DNA from: Timema cristinae
Lineage: Eukaryota > Arthropoda > Insecta > Phasmatodea > Timematidae
Length of the DNA stretch: 64,000 nt
Assembly: GCA_039000515.1 (NCBI GenBank)
Contig: JBCFYV010000935.1
Coordinates: 63,591,604-63,655,603, forward strand
Direction of reading: 5' to 3'
Shown here: piece after piece, positions 28,600 to 42,900 of the stretch
Layout: each line of letters starts with the position of its first letter
How positions within the stretch are numbered: position 1 is the stretch's first letter
Made by a program: the position numbers and the translations under genes
The notes under the pieces: model-generated
Databases searched by the model: none
What the model saw: only the letters and a program-made list of their open reading frames with translations
Told to the model about the DNA's origin: nothing

Positions 28600-30190
28600 T
28601 ACAAGATTTTGTTATATTACAAGGCGTATTTCTTTTCACTCGGGCTATCTCCGACTTAACACTAACTTTAAACTTATCCAAGGACACAGAATAAATGTAT
28701 AGATTAATAATTATATTTAAAACTCCAAACTTTATTATGAAACAATTTCAAAATTATGGTAAGCCTTGTTCCAGTTATTTGTAGAAAAGGCAGGAACAAA
28801 ATAATCACTGCCCGTTTCATGAGCAAGCTTTGTTGTAATCGATACAATTATTGATATTTTTAGATTTATGTTTCCGAATTCGGACATATTTCCTTTGTAT
28901 TTCAAAATATTTTAGTCCCATTTTATAGTATGATATCCCAAACAAAGGTACTAACTTTGAGAACTATAATTAGTTACTTTGATACATTTACAGTGCCAAA
29001 CATACACATCAATTTCCAATACAACTTTTAAAACTTTGAACACACCTGTGTTGGTACTTTGTTTATTTGTTGAAGCATGGCAGAATTTGAGAAAGTACTT
29101 TTATTAACATTTCATTTAATACCTCTTGTCATGTTTTTTTGCTTGTTTTTTTTCGGTATAAATAGTCCGAACTTTTTATCATAATAATGCCACGTTGTTT
29201 GTTTCAGTAAAATAGTGGAATGTCATCTTACCAGTTATGAGTTTATGGCAGAAAATGCTACAGTGTTTCCATCTAAAATATTTAAATAAAACAATCAACA
29301 ATGTGGACGCTGATCTTGATGAGTTTAAACGGTTTCAACAACAATGTTGAAAAAGGTATTAGTCTATCTTAACGTAGTGATTATTTAGTTCCCAGTTAAT
29401 AGAAATTCTCTTTTATTTTAACTACATTAGTTATAAATAAATAACTATGTTTAAGTAAAAGTGTAGGTTTAGTTCCGAATAAAATTCCAATTTGTCAGTG
29501 TGCACGCTACATGGTGAGTCAAATTGAATAATGGAACGTCGGGTTTTAAATTAATAATAGATCAGTCCAACTGCGCGATGCTATGGCTCATGTTCTATTA
29601 AGGTGAGTTCTCACTTGTCATTTTCAATTAATCATTTTGTATTCGTTTTCAATGAACCATTGAAAATGACATGTGTCATGCAAAAACTGCTTGACCCCGC
29701 GAGCGTCACACTTATTCTAGTAGGCCTACTAGGAAGGATTCATACAAAACGAACGAATCTTTTAACCGATATCTCCTGATTCAAACGCACTGTTTGGTAC
29801 ATTTATATCATTATATTTTGAATCGGCCCTAATAACGGTAAATAAGGACATTGGACTCGGGGATGTAAAATAATCTTATTTACATAACAATTCTACTTTT
29901 TTTTTACTTTGCTGAATTTTTTGTTTTATTATATATAAGGATGTGCAGCATAAATGAATCGCTATTTGCAACACTGGCGTTGAGGAATAATTCATATGTA
30001 AGAGCTTAAGAAACAACAACAAAAATAATTTTTTACAGTTTCAAAAATTAAAAGTAGGCCTAGTTGTTTTTGGACAAATGTATTAAACAATATATTATTT
30101 ACATTCCACCGCCCAATGACCATACAAAATGACCTCCTAATAACTTCTGGGCCATCCTATTGTTTTTAAAACAATACCCAGCACTGTTAA
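28600..30190. other. No feature recognised
   Basis: AT-rich sequence. Short matches such as TAGGCCTACTAGG near 29720 recur in the genome style but define no element. Confidence 0.4.
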
Positions 30191-30202
30191 AGAAAGTCCC
30201 TT

Positions 30203-30629
30203 CCAAGGCCGTACCCGGGGTTGGGGGTTCAAACCCCCCACAAAATTTTATGAACAAAATATATATGGCTTTATTTATGGTTCAAACAATATCAAAATTA
30301 AGATACAAATACCAAATTAAGGGCCTGTGTTACCATTAAAAAGCACTCCAGAAAGCTTCTAGAGGTGTTAAATATTTAGAAATTTTCCTAGCCTTCGGAA
30401 TTTTGGGGGTTAGTTTACCATAAAACAACACTTCACAGAGCTTCAAAAATTGTTTAATATTAGGATATTTTTCAAGCCTTCGGTAGCTAGGGGGATATTT
30501 TACCATGAATAAAACCCACTTCAGAGAGTGTCTAAACTATTTATCATTTAGAATTTTTTCTAGCTTCCAGCAATTGGGGGATGTGCCCATCAAACACCCC
30601 CTGAAATTATTGGCTGGCTACGGCCTTGG
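30203..30629. mobile_element. Putative MITE with 14-bp inverted ends and three internal repeats
   Basis: Ends CCAAGGCCGTACCC and GGCTACGGCCTTGG (13 of 14 complementary). Inside are three diverged repeats of about 110 bp, each with a TTTACCAT/cacttcagagag-like block followed by an AGCCTTCGG- or AGCTTCCAG-type block. No open frame. A target-site duplication is not clear. Confidence 0.55.
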
Positions 30630-30639
30630 TTCCTTCTTA

Positions 30640-31620
30640 TATTTTAGGAAAGGGAGCACCCTAAATGTATAGACACTATACAAATATTTATTTCAGGATT
30701 GATTCTTTCGCTAACTTTTTATTTTAGTGAGCTTTATCGCGTCATTTTATATATTATTTAAGAGTATCCGAAAGACACTCGTTGACCCTTACTGGTGGAC
30801 GGTGGACTAAGGCGTCTGTATCACCATATATTGAGTGACTTTGTTCGCAGGAGTTTGAGGGTGAGTTTCATCTAAAACAACCCTCCATATGTTTATCCTC
30901 TAACCGTTAATAATCCTTTGGTTGAATTAATTCAATCATAAAATATCAATAAAAAATAATGTAAGCTTCATAAGTAACTTGAATAGTAAACAGATAATGT
31001 AAATGCAATTGGTTTAAAGTTAAGAAACCCAATTAATACCTTGGTATGGAATTAAGTGAATCATTTTACATTTAATCAAATATAATAAAAAAAGAATCGA
31101 AAAATGTTCACGTATCAGCAGAGCGTTTTTTAAAAATATATATGGGCCCGAGTGAACAAAAGAATATTTTTAATTAAGGTTTCATTGTGATTTTCCCATC
31201 CTCTATTTATTTACTTCTCTCATAATGTACCCTTAAATTAGTTTATGTTGTGTTAACCAGAACATTTGTTTGAGTTGAGAAGGAGGGTGCTTTTATTTGT
31301 AAATTTGAGCGCTAGTTGTACTTCAAAATAAAAATTCGTTAAACACTTAATTAGTTTAAGAGATATGCGTACAACCTGAACAGTTAGTAAGACATGGTGC
31401 TAAAATTAATTTGAAGAGATAATTTAAAAAATAGACATTAACAAATGAAAACCATTTCAAAATACACAGTTTAATGCGTATAAATAATGCCAATATTATT
31501 TTAAAAAATCGCTTTTTGCAGACAAGAAAATATTATTCTTTTGTAGAGTTATAGATTATATTAACTAAATTTTTGTTGAATTTCGGTAGTGGAGCCCGGC
31601 CTCTATCCCTGAGTAGTACT
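30640..31620. other. No feature recognised, apart from a weak SINE 2 remnant
   Basis: About 30795-30900 has GGTGGACTAAGGCGTCTGTA and weak body matches to SINE family 2. The rest is AT-rich without recognisable content. Confidence 0.4.
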
Positions 31621-31624
31621 AACA

Positions 31625-31815
31625 AATAATGGGAGTTATCTATGCCTTTATTTTAATATGAATGGACATTTGAAGCACTTTTTATAAAATGCAAACATAG
31701 TTTTTGCGGTCAACATTGATCACATTTTTACTATATTATTTGTGTTATTTCATAGGTATTGATAATATAATATAAAGTTACAGCTTCATAGCATATAACT
31801 TGAATTATGAACACG
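31625..31815 (+). repeat. Dispersed repeat R5, copy close to the Appl promoter
   Basis: Matches the reverse complement of 33490-33695 over TGGACATTTGAAGCACTTTT, ATTGATCACATTTTTACTAT and TATTGATAATAT blocks. It sits about 130 bp before the NRF-1-like site. Confidence 0.5.
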
Positions 31816-31945
31816 TGAAAAAGATCTAGTTGAATTTTATATATTTCGGGTATGTATATTCTTAAGAAAATTGTGGTATACAAACGACAACAAATCACTC
31901 TCCTCTCCTCGATATTTGATAATCCCGCGATAAAGATCTTTGTAT

Positions 31946-31969
31946 TGCGCATGCGCAGGACCAGCCAAT
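31946..31969 (+). promoter_or_regulatory. NRF-1-type palindrome and CCAAT box upstream of Appl
   Basis: TGCGCATGCGCA at 31946-31957 fits the NRF-1 (Drosophila ewg) consensus YGCGCAYGCGCR exactly. CCAAT follows at 31965-31969, 132 bp before the Appl ATG. No TATA box was seen. The 31930-32100 stretch is clearly richer in CpG than its surroundings, consistent with a TATA-less promoter. Confidence 0.65.
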
Positions 31970-32100
31970 AAGAGTCGACTTCTTGCCGAGCAGCCATAAC
32001 TGGAAACTAGCGTAGAGTTCGCCTGTCAAGTAAAAGTGTCGGTCGCGGTGTTGTGTGTTCGCGTTTCCTGCGCGTGTTTTTTTTAGGAAAACTGTCAGAA

Positions 32101-32175
32101 ATGTATGAACTCACTCGATTTGTCGCGATCGTTTGTGTTTTTCTGGTTACGAGAGGAGTTTCGAGCTATGTGGAG
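32101..32175 (+). CDS. Appl: Appl exon 1: signal peptide
   Basis: ATG at 32101 after an in-frame-stop-free GC-rich leader; donor GTAAGG at 32176. The 25 residues start MYELTR, with hydrophobic core [10 protein letters not shown] and a small-residue region GVSS suitable for signal peptidase cleavage. It ends in phase 0. Confidence 0.85.
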
Positions 32176-35100
32176 GTAAGGATTAAACTGGCGAAACTAA
32201 TTTTTTGGGTGATTTTTATGTTTACTACATGTTCCAGTCGTCGCCATGCGGCGCAGCAAGTTTAGCTCCCCTTCTCCAGAAATCGATTTCGTGTTTTGCC
32301 TTTTCATTGTTAAGTTATCGTATTTATGGTGACGTCATTTATATTTAAAATAGGGCATCAAAGTATGAAATCTTTAAATTTTGAAGCTTTTAGGTTGTGT
32401 AGACCGCTTAGATTTATCATTTGGAAGTATCTTTCGATCATGAAATAATAGGGGCCTCATGTATATACTTGGAAATTACCGATCTCATTTTGGAAATAAA
32501 TAAATATATTATTTATTATTTTAAAATCATGTTAGAAATATGTTTAAGACCAAAATTTATATCCTTAGTGGTCTTTTATCCCGCTCAACAATAAAAAGCA
32601 CTTCAATGATAACCAGTATTTGATAAACTAATAGGCGTTAGATTAATATTAATTCCAAAGATAATAGTTTAATTAAATGTATACAACAATTAACACTCAA
32701 TTAAAAGAGTCATTAATTTTGTATTTTAAATGTTTCCATTTATTTTTGACATTGAGGCCACCATATTCTTAAAATACTTCATTAGTTTGTGTTTATATTT
32801 TAATAAACCAAGCTAGTTTTCTGTCTCATCTAATTTCGCATTATGCGATTTAGAACGAAATAAAGACGTCTTAACTGAGACACTCGACCATTTTCCGAGG
32901 CATATTTAAGGCAATATACTAATTTATTGGTCGTTCTTTGTGTATATCTTTTGGACTAGAACAAATTTTTATAAATTAGTTTGTGCTATAATTACTCCAC
33001 GGGGGATACTACTAAAATATTTATATATATAAAATAATTATATTTCCTTTGAATCTTTTAAAATTAGTTCAGGGATTTAGCCACACTTTCTAGTGTGTCT
33101 ATTTCAAACCCGGGATATAGCACTTTGACAAACTAATAGTTCAAATAACGATAAATCTACTTGAAACAAAATGGTTGAAAATATATAAACTTCTTATAAA
33201 ATTAGCAACTTTTTATTTTAAATTTGTCGCGTCTTTCTATCCGTCCATTATATCCAAACATATAAACTAATGACGTCAAGATGAAAGTAAAATTTAAAGA
33301 AAAATTTTACCCACTTTTTTCTCTAAGGAAGAATCATTTAGGTTAAAAAACAAAAAAAAAACTAATTTCATTTGGCTAGTATTTGAATTGGAACTACTTG
33401 TCACCATCGCCAAACCACTTTATACGACCTTGAAAAATCATTCCGCGAGACCACCGATGCAGGTTGGAGATTAGTTACCGTACACACCACTTTTCTTACG
33501 AATGGACATCTGGCAGATTAAAGTCACTAGATCTTCATTCACACATCCATACGTCAAGTCACGTGATCTGCCACTTTTGATAGATATTATCAATACTTAT
33601 AAAATAACAGTAATAATATAGTAAAATATTATCAATGTCTGACGAAAATAAGATATTCATAAAAAGTACTTCAAAGTCCATTAGTATAGGTCGACTATAA
33701 ATAATGAAAACTTTGGCTCAAATAAATTCATATTTGTGCTGAGGAGCGTCTTAGTGATCAGGTATTCAGCCTTCACATCGAAGCACCGAACATTAACAAG
33801 TAAAGTGTCTCAGGTTAAGCTAGTTTGTAAGTATTGTATTGATGTAACCTTGTGTTCTCGTGAAATACCCAGTATAGTAAATTATTTGTATTTGTCTAGT
33901 GATTACGAAGCTATATTTGCCCTTGACTATACCGCGGAGTGATATGTTACTTCGACTAATATTGTATCTGCATAACATTGTCACCAGTTTTGTAGTAAGG
34001 GACGGTGACATCACTAATGAATTCCAGCGATATGAGCCCGGTCCACACACAAGGGTTTTGTACAACTTTTTGCCTGGTAACTCGATAATAAAACGTTGTG
34101 TGCGGACCGGCCTTTAAATTGGAACAAATGGCATAGTTGAGGGCATGGACGTAGAACGGTGTTGGACAAAGGTTTAGAGTCCGGGGGGAGGGGGCCTGTT
34201 ACCCCATTTGAATTGTTGAGCCCAATATAGGGTTTTCACCAATAGGACTACGTAACAAAACTAATAAGGAATGGTTCTTTGTCTGTTATTAAACATTCAA
34301 ACACACAAAACTTTGTTTGAAAAATTTACGCGAGGGTGTCATAGAATATGATCTCTTTTAAAAAACTTCTTAAAAAACTTATGTTTATTATTAAATGATT
34401 AATTAAATAGTACGGAAAGAAGCAAAGATGGCAGTATATTAAAGTGTGTTGACGCCAACCGTGTTTTATGGCTGTGAAGCGTGGGTTTGTCAGGAGAAAC
34501 ACAAGAGCAAGGAAAATGTGGTTGGAATGAAAGATCTAAGAAATGTTTGTGGAAAAACTCGTATGGACAGAGTCTGTAATGAATGGATACTGAAGGAGTG
34601 AGGTTTGAAAGGGAATACAATAAGTCATTGGGAATGAAGCGTCTTACGTTGGTTTGGGCTTGTTGAGAGGATGAGTGTGGGTTAAGGGACGAAGCTAATA
34701 TATGAAGGTAGAGTGTGTGGATCAAAAGGAAGGGGTAGTCCATGTATAGACGTGGCTAAATGTTATAGATGAATGTGTGAAAAAGAGAATCATTAAGAGT
34801 TTTAATAATAAAGAGAATGTATGACTCGCTGTATGATGTTGTTGAAGCAAAGGGAGTATGCAAGGATAGGGAAGTGTGGAGAAAGTTAGTGAGGATGGAT
34901 TAAGTACCGAGCTGTTGTTTCTTAGCTATATGCACAGTTTTTGCCTACCTGTAGGGAACGGCGTGAGTAGGTATGTATTTATGTATGTATGTGCGTGCTT
35001 TGAATCTATGCCTTTGAGCGAGAGAACAGAATAAACGTATACTTTAAGGAACTGTTCCATAGTCTGGTTTAGGAACCCTGACCTCCTAGTTAGTCAGGCG

Positions 35101-36878
35101 TGCTAACGGATCACCCAACACTGCAGCCTACGTTCTACTGTCTTTAGCTGTGCGGCCTTAGTCTACCTATACCTCGCAGCTCCTGTAAAGACCTAACTGC
35201 GGCCCCATGTGACCTTGGACAGGCTCAGTACAACACCTCAACCAAATGTCCTCTAATGAGAGTGGTTATTCTAGAACTTCCTGGAACAGGTCAGGCGTCA
35301 ACAGTTAAATTGTGGGGCCCTATATAGAAGTCAGGAATTTAACCAAAAATAAGGCAGCCTTGAAATGTAAATACTAGAATAATTCTTCACCTACAAATTT
35401 AAACAACAAACGTGAAATATTTTATCATTCTGCTAACATTGCATTATTCCATACATCTACAAGGTTTGTTTATTACAAGTAATACCTAAACCATTACTTA
35501 AAAAATAACTCTATAAGATATTTTCTTTAAAAATCGCCTTGTCTTACTACCTGTTCATTTTATACGCATAGATGATAATTACTCTGGCGGTCTAGGGGTA
35601 AGGTGTTGGACTTCTGTGCTGGAGGTCCGGGGTTCAATCCTCTGTCCCGGCACAGATTTATCTGATTACCAAACCCTTCCTTCACCTCTGACAAGACATC
35701 TTGTGAATGTGGGGAATGCCAGGCCTCCACCGTGGTTCGGATTCCACGTTAAACTGTAGGTCCTTCATTTCATCTCACAATCACCCTACCATTACACATT
35801 AGCGTAAGTGTGTATAACCCGAACGGGTAGTAAGACGCGGTGCCAATAATAATAATGATTATTATTATTATTTAATGGGGTAGGGACGAGGAAGGAAACA
35901 TTTTAGAGGTAATTTACCAGATTTGTGAGGAAGGGGACAATTTAGGAAAAAACGTCCGACTAGGATTCGAACCCTGATCTCCCCGTCATTATAACACCAG
36001 CCCAACACGAGAGTGATTTAACAGACAGAAAAATGGCCATTCGCCAAGAAAAACTGTAAACAAAAAATGGTAAAGTGTAGAATTTTGTTTGGATGTTGTC
36101 TTGAAAAACCTAAAAGGGCCGTCACGCACCGGTAAAACACGGGGAATTTTGCAAAAATCAAGTAAATAATTCTGAAATATTTGCTGAGTCAAGACATTTA
36201 ACTGAAAGCTTAATAAAGGAGATTTTTTTTTGTCATCACCTCCCACTTCTCTAGCTAACTTTTTTTTGGTAATGATTTGGTAAACTATAATTTTTAAATC
36301 GTTTATTTATATTTGAATATTGGGATTAGTAATAACGCGAGTGATATATATATAATTTTAGAAAACTTAAATTGCAGTAAAATTTGGTGTAACACACAAG
36401 TAGGAATATATACTATTCTGTTCTAAATATTATGTTACACTACTTCACACTTGGTCAGGTCGATGAAAAATGAAATTTGATTACTATTTTCTTCAGTGTA
36501 AGCTGCCTGGGGAAAAAAAAAGGGGGGGGGGAATTTCTTCTGAAAAACACGGGGAATTTGGTAGTAAGAAAATAGTGGCAACCCTGAGAGTATTAGTGGA
36601 ACCCGGTGCCTTGCGCCTGTCCGGGTAAGTCCGTGATGATTCTGGTAAAATACGCCCGCACCTTGTTCGTGTGCGTGTCCGACTATCTTTATACCTCGTC
36701 CCCTCTCCATCATGCGTGCCGTGCAGAACATGAGTGACACTACCCGCCCACGCCCCTCCAGAAGCCTTCCTTTGTTCCATTCACTGTACACTCCAATCTT
36801 CCAAGGAAGACAGAAACGTTTTCTAGATCTACCTCAAGTCGTTTGATCTGCGGCTGTCACTTTTGAAACCTATACATT

Positions 36879-36914
<36 letters not shown>

Positions 36915-39900
36915 TGCTTCGGTGACCACATGGTCTAAGGCAGGGCTCGGCAATCTGCGAATACATGTTAATTTTTAAACATAAATACACATTTTACTAA
37001 ACAGAAAAAAAATTCGCGCAACTGTTTCTATCTATTTCACCAACAACAATATAATAACTTAAGGATTTAACCATCGGCTTCCAAGAATGTTTTGCGTGAA
37101 GTAAATTACCAATATTCTGACCTTATGCATAATGGGTGACCTGGTGGTCTAGGGGTAAGGTGTCGGACTTCTGTGCTGGAGGTCCGGGGTTCAATCCTCG
37201 GTCCCGACACATATTTATCTGATTACCAAACCCTTCCTTCACCTCTGACAAGACATCTTGTGAATGTGGGGAATGCCAGGCCTCCACCGTGGTTCGGATC
37301 CCACGTTAAACTGTAAGTCCTCCATTTCATCTCACAATCACCCTACCATTACATATTAGCGTAAGTGCGTATAACCCGAACGGGTAGTAAGACGCGGTGC
37401 TAATAATAATAATTCTTCCGCAGAATAAAGTGCGTTTGCTTTTAAGAGGTGAAGTGCTTGATCGATTTTCATCTTTGCTTTACTGAAATAAAAAAGTTTT
37501 TAAACGATAAAAGCCTGCATTGTCCCTAATTGTCTGCTGATCTTTAGCTTCAGAGATTTTATTTTATGGTAGATACACGCGAACGTAGACAAACTCAATT
37601 TAAAGCTACAAGGGCAAGAAAACATAGTATTTTCTCTTTTAGATGAAGTTTATTTCTTTTTTCCCACATGAACTTGCAATATCAAGAGGACACACATTTT
37701 GTCATTGATTACGAATTTTCTGTAGATGCAGTCAAACAAATGAGTGACTCATTAAAAAAACTATTCGAGGAGTTCAGAGATTATAAAGCTACTCTGTCGT
37801 TTTAATAAAGCCATTGGAATCAGAAATAGATAATCTTCATTTTTCAGCATTTGCTAGCATTGTAAACCAAGCTGATTTTCAGCTCCAGTTACTGGATTTT
37901 CAATCTAAAGAGCTGTAGAGTAACAAACTTAAGACTCTCGTTTCAGTTCTGGAAAGTCTTGAATGACGAGAAAGGCTGTTATCTGCCCAATATAAATGGT
38001 CTGAATTATCAAGAATACAAAAGCGGGATCAAGTGCTATTCGCACTTGGGACAGCCCGCCAAAGTCGCATTGCCTGTTAAAAAAAATACGCACTGGGAAT
38101 TTTGACCATCTTTGTCTCAACATATTATTATGAACAAACATTCTACAATATGAACTTGATCAAAAGTAAACTAGCTTTCCCACGCCCGCTAGATATAGTG
38201 GTTTCCAGAGTGGGTCTTGCGTAAAAAAACACACCTTAATCTAGATTTTTCCTCGCGGCAAAAAACGTACTTTACAATAATTTGCCATGTGCAATTTTTA
38301 TATCGACACAATTTATTTATTTCATTCAGCTTGTGACAAACAGAGGAAGTGAATTTTCTCTGCCTGAGCTTATCTTGCATCTGATACCTACCGAGCTACT
38401 CCGTGTCGACGAACAGGAGACGAGTTCTGCGGTCAGGGGTGTCCACTGTTCACGTGTCACAGACACGGCCATATATACACGCATGTGTTTGTCATGTGGT
38501 GAAAATTGTAACTATTTCTCCCCGCTTCTTAGTAACCGGTCGGGTTATTCGCATTCAACTACTACACCGATTGCCTGAGGATGACGGGTAGATCGGGGTT
38601 CGAATCCCGGTCGGATCTAGTGAGGGTATTTTTTCCTCCGAAATGGTTTCCAACTCTCCTTCCACGCAAATACTTCCTCTGAAATGCTTCTTTCCTCATC
38701 CCTAAGAGTAGTTATTATATAAACTGAACGGGTAATAAGACGAAGTGATAAAAGAAAAAAAATTTACACCATTTAAGTTGACGATGAAGGTATAATTTAG
38801 ATTAAATGCACCCGCACTCGCGTGTGAAGTGGGTAACTATCTAGATACAAAACACGCTCAGTACAACCGACCGGAATTCAAACCCCAACCTACCCGTTAG
38901 CGATGGTTCAGCCAGAGTGACTTCATCTGACGGCGGTTCTCAACTTGTTTGTGGCACACTGATCTACTCGACCACCAACTAAAATCTTGTGTGTTTCTCA
39001 ATAATCACTCAACCCTCTGATTCTCTATAAAGAAAACCTCTTGTATCCCTTTTGTGTTTTTTTTGTGTTTCCTCTTTTAAGAAGTTGTGTTGCGCGTTTC
39101 ACACTCCCTCTTGATGAGTTCCGATGGAATGAAACCTAGGCCGGGGGATTCGGCGGTGATGATCGATTTTCTTCATAAGGCAGTCATTATATCTTTGTCC
39201 AGTGGCAGCAATGTAAAGTGTGCACTGTGTTCTTCTTTTCATTGTGAAAACAATTTTTTGTTTGTTCCTTTTTATATGTTTTTATCCATCTCTCCTATAC
39301 CTTCTTCCAAATATAATTCAACCCTTTGATTGTAAGCCAAAGAAAATTAAATATTTCGGACATTTTTCTCTAATTTATTTTTGTATGGATCCGTATTAAA
39401 TAATACTACTTTTAAATGGTGACCTGGTGGTCTAGGGGTAAGGTGTCGGACTTCTGTGCTGGGGGTCCGGGGTTCAATCCTCGGTCCCAGCACAGATTTA
39501 TCTGATTGCCAAACCCTTCCTTCACCTCTGACAAGACGTGTATTAATCACAACTTGTGAATGTGAGGAATGCCAGGCCTCCACCGTGGTTCGGATCCCAC
39601 GTTAAACTGTAGGTCCTCCATTTCATCTCACAATCACCCTACCATTACACATTAGCGTAAGTGCGTACAACCTGAACGGGTAGTAAGACGTGGTGCTAAT
39701 AATAATAATACTTTTAAACATATGTTTTGTTATCAATCAAACATAACCCTCTTCGATGGCCACATGGTCTAAGGCGCTACTCTCGCAGTAAATTAGACCT
39801 GCCGATGACGGGGAGATCTAGTTTCGAATCTTGGTCGGGTGTACTGAGGATTAGTTGGTTCTAAAATTGTTTTTCCCCGCAAATGTGGGTACACTTCCTA

Positions 39901-42900
39901 TAAATATATCCTCCCTAATCCCTAAAACTATTAGCGTGATTATAACACATAAGCGTATAGCCCGAATGTGTAGCAAAAGGTGCTAATCAACAATAACATA
40001 ACATAGAGAATCTCGCGGCCCATCCTTTTAAACCAGTGGCATGCAACCAGTGGTACGCGAATATATTTTAGGGGATACGTACAGTTTTAAATATATAAAT
40101 ATTTCTCATTTAAAACTTAATTTACTCTATTTTCCATGTAGGTTATATACTATGCGTGTTAAATCATGCACCATGCACCAACAACTTTGGGCCCTCTATA
40201 TTCTAACCGCGGTTATTGGTGACATTGTCTTTTAGGGGCAGTTCGATTTATCGATTTCAACTAATTGCATGGCTTAACACCTAGTAGGCCTATTCATCAC
40301 ACAAGCAATAATTTCCCATTTGACACAAGTTGATTTGCCACTGTCGCATTCATCTGAAGCGGAAATACTAGTTCAGGAAATTTTTAATATCACCATCATC
40401 ATCATCATCATCCAAACTGCCTTTTTTTATATATGTATAGGTTACGTTTGTGTGTTATTGATATTCTGGTGTGTAAGTCCGAATTGATTGACGGGTGGGT
40501 TGAACTAACGAACTACACGCATACAATTTAATTATACCCTCCCCTCTTTTTTTTTTCGAAAACCCCCCCCCCCCTTCCTTCTGTAGTGACATATGCAAAT
40601 ACAGCGTGTTTTTTTTAAGCTCCTGTCGCGGTGATTTTCGATGTGCCCGGATTATGCGGTAATCTTGTCCCGGGTGTGTTTATTAACGTCACCGACGAGT
40701 TTTTTCACAGCTCGGGTCTGGTGGCCTGACCTACTGGAGGTCTCTAATTAGTGGTCGACGTGTCATTTCGAGGAAAACGTCAGAGGACTACCGGCTTCCG
40801 GGCTCGCTGGTCTAACGCGCTACTCTCGTGTTGGAATAGACTGCGAAGACGGGGAGATCGGGTTTGATTCCGGTCGGTTTCACTGAGTTTTTTTTAAAAG
40901 TAAATGGTTCTCCACTCTTCCTCCACGTAAATGCGGGTGTACTTCATATCACGTGAACCTTCCTAATCCCTAAAACCATTGGTGTAATTAGTGCATAGGC
41001 GTATAACCCGAACGGGTAGTAAGAAGAAGTGCTAAAAATGTAAAAAAAATAATTCTGTACGTACCACGGATTAGACGGGGGTTCGGTTTTCTTAAGAGCC
41101 CGTCTCATGACCGATTAACCGGGATATTAAACAGCAGGTTACCCTTTAACCGGAAAACGTATCGAAGTAAGGTTTTCTGCATATTATTATATATTATTAT
41201 GACAACTGCGGATCCGCTATCAGTTTACATACACTTTTTTTTTCATTAGCACCGCGTCTTACTACCCATTCTGCTTATACGCCTATGTACTAATTACACC
41301 AATGGTTTTTAGGGATTGGGAAGGTTTAAGTGAGCTGAAGTGCATCCGCATTTGCGTGGAAGAAGAATGGAAGACAATCCTCAGTGCACCCGACCGAGAT
41401 TCAAACCTTGATCTCCCCGTCCTCGGCAGTCTAACTCAACATGAAACTAGCGCGTTAGATAACTACGCCACCGAGGCGGGTATATCTGTCATATTTAAAA
41501 TAATTTAAAAAAAAGTATTTGCTGGGCTCCTTTTGAGGTTTGAAGTATAAAATTTGCTGTCTTTGAGAATATGTGTGTAATGTGACTTTCCTCATTTTTC
41601 CCTCGTACCCTTCATACCTATACAATCACACGAACAATAAAGTAAAATGTTATCATCATTGATTGTAAAAACAAAAAAGGTAACTTCTTTTTGTCGTGTT
41701 ATTTACGTGTTATCTTCTGATCGAAACTTGATTTCAAAATTTCATTTACGCTACAATTTGGTAAATATTTATTCGCTCTCTGTATTACCACCTATAGGAA
41801 TTAGAAAGGTGTAATTTAGAGGAAATGTGTCCGCATGTTTGTGGAGGGAGAGTAAAGAACCTCTTATGGTAAAAACATCCACAGATCACCCGGCTGGGAC
41901 TCAAACTACGACCTCTCAGTTATAAACAAACTCAAGACTAGATGCGGGTAATTTTGTAAAACTTTTTTTGTTTACCTTTTTTTTTGACGGTACAGTAAAA
42001 AGTAAAACTCTTTCATTTTACTTTCATTTAATAAGTTATAGATGTTGAAAATAACTATTTTCTTAAGTATTACGGAGTATTTTTTTTGAAGTTGTAGAAG
42101 TTTGAACTAAATTAGTTGCGACTAAAGAATGTATCGACTGACTTCTGAACCAATCCCGCCTTAACGAGGGAATGAATTCCTTTCTTTTAATTAAACGCAA
42201 TGTTATGCTTCGCGTCGAGCAAACCCTTACAATTTTCGTTTAAATTGTAAATCGAACGTTTCCCTGAAGGGTTTTTTTTTGGGGAGGATGGGGGTGGGCG
42301 GGTACTTAAAACTTTTATCTTCATGCGAGTTCACAAGTTTTTTTTTTTTTTTGCTGTTGGCGTCACTGTGAAATAACAAGCTTTTGTTTCCAAACTCTAG
42401 TCATATGCAAATGAAGAGGAAGTTGTTTAATCTTGGGTATAAACACCCCAAATAATTAAAGATTGTACTTGCAGTGTTTTTTTTAATCACACGGTTTTTG
42501 AAAACTTTCTAAAGTGGGAATAAAATAGGTAAGTAAGGCTAAAAACTTTTTTTAGCACCGCGCCTTACTACCCGTTCGGAATACACGCATTTGCACTAAT
42601 TACGCTAATGTGCTAGGATTGGTTAAGGCGTAGTTCATAGGAAGTGCACCTGTATTCGAGGCAAGTGAGTGCGAAAAACAATTTAGAAAAAATCACTCTC
42701 AGTATACCCGACCGGGATTCGAACCCAGATCTCCCTGTCATTGGTAATATAGTCTAACACGAGAATGATGCCTTATACCATGCGGCCACCAAAGCTGGTA
42801 TGAGAAAGGTTGAATTTAAAGTGTGCCTATATTTTCGTGGGGGAGAGAGTGGAAAACCATTTAGGGAGGAAAAAAAACACCCCCAGTACATCCAACCGGG

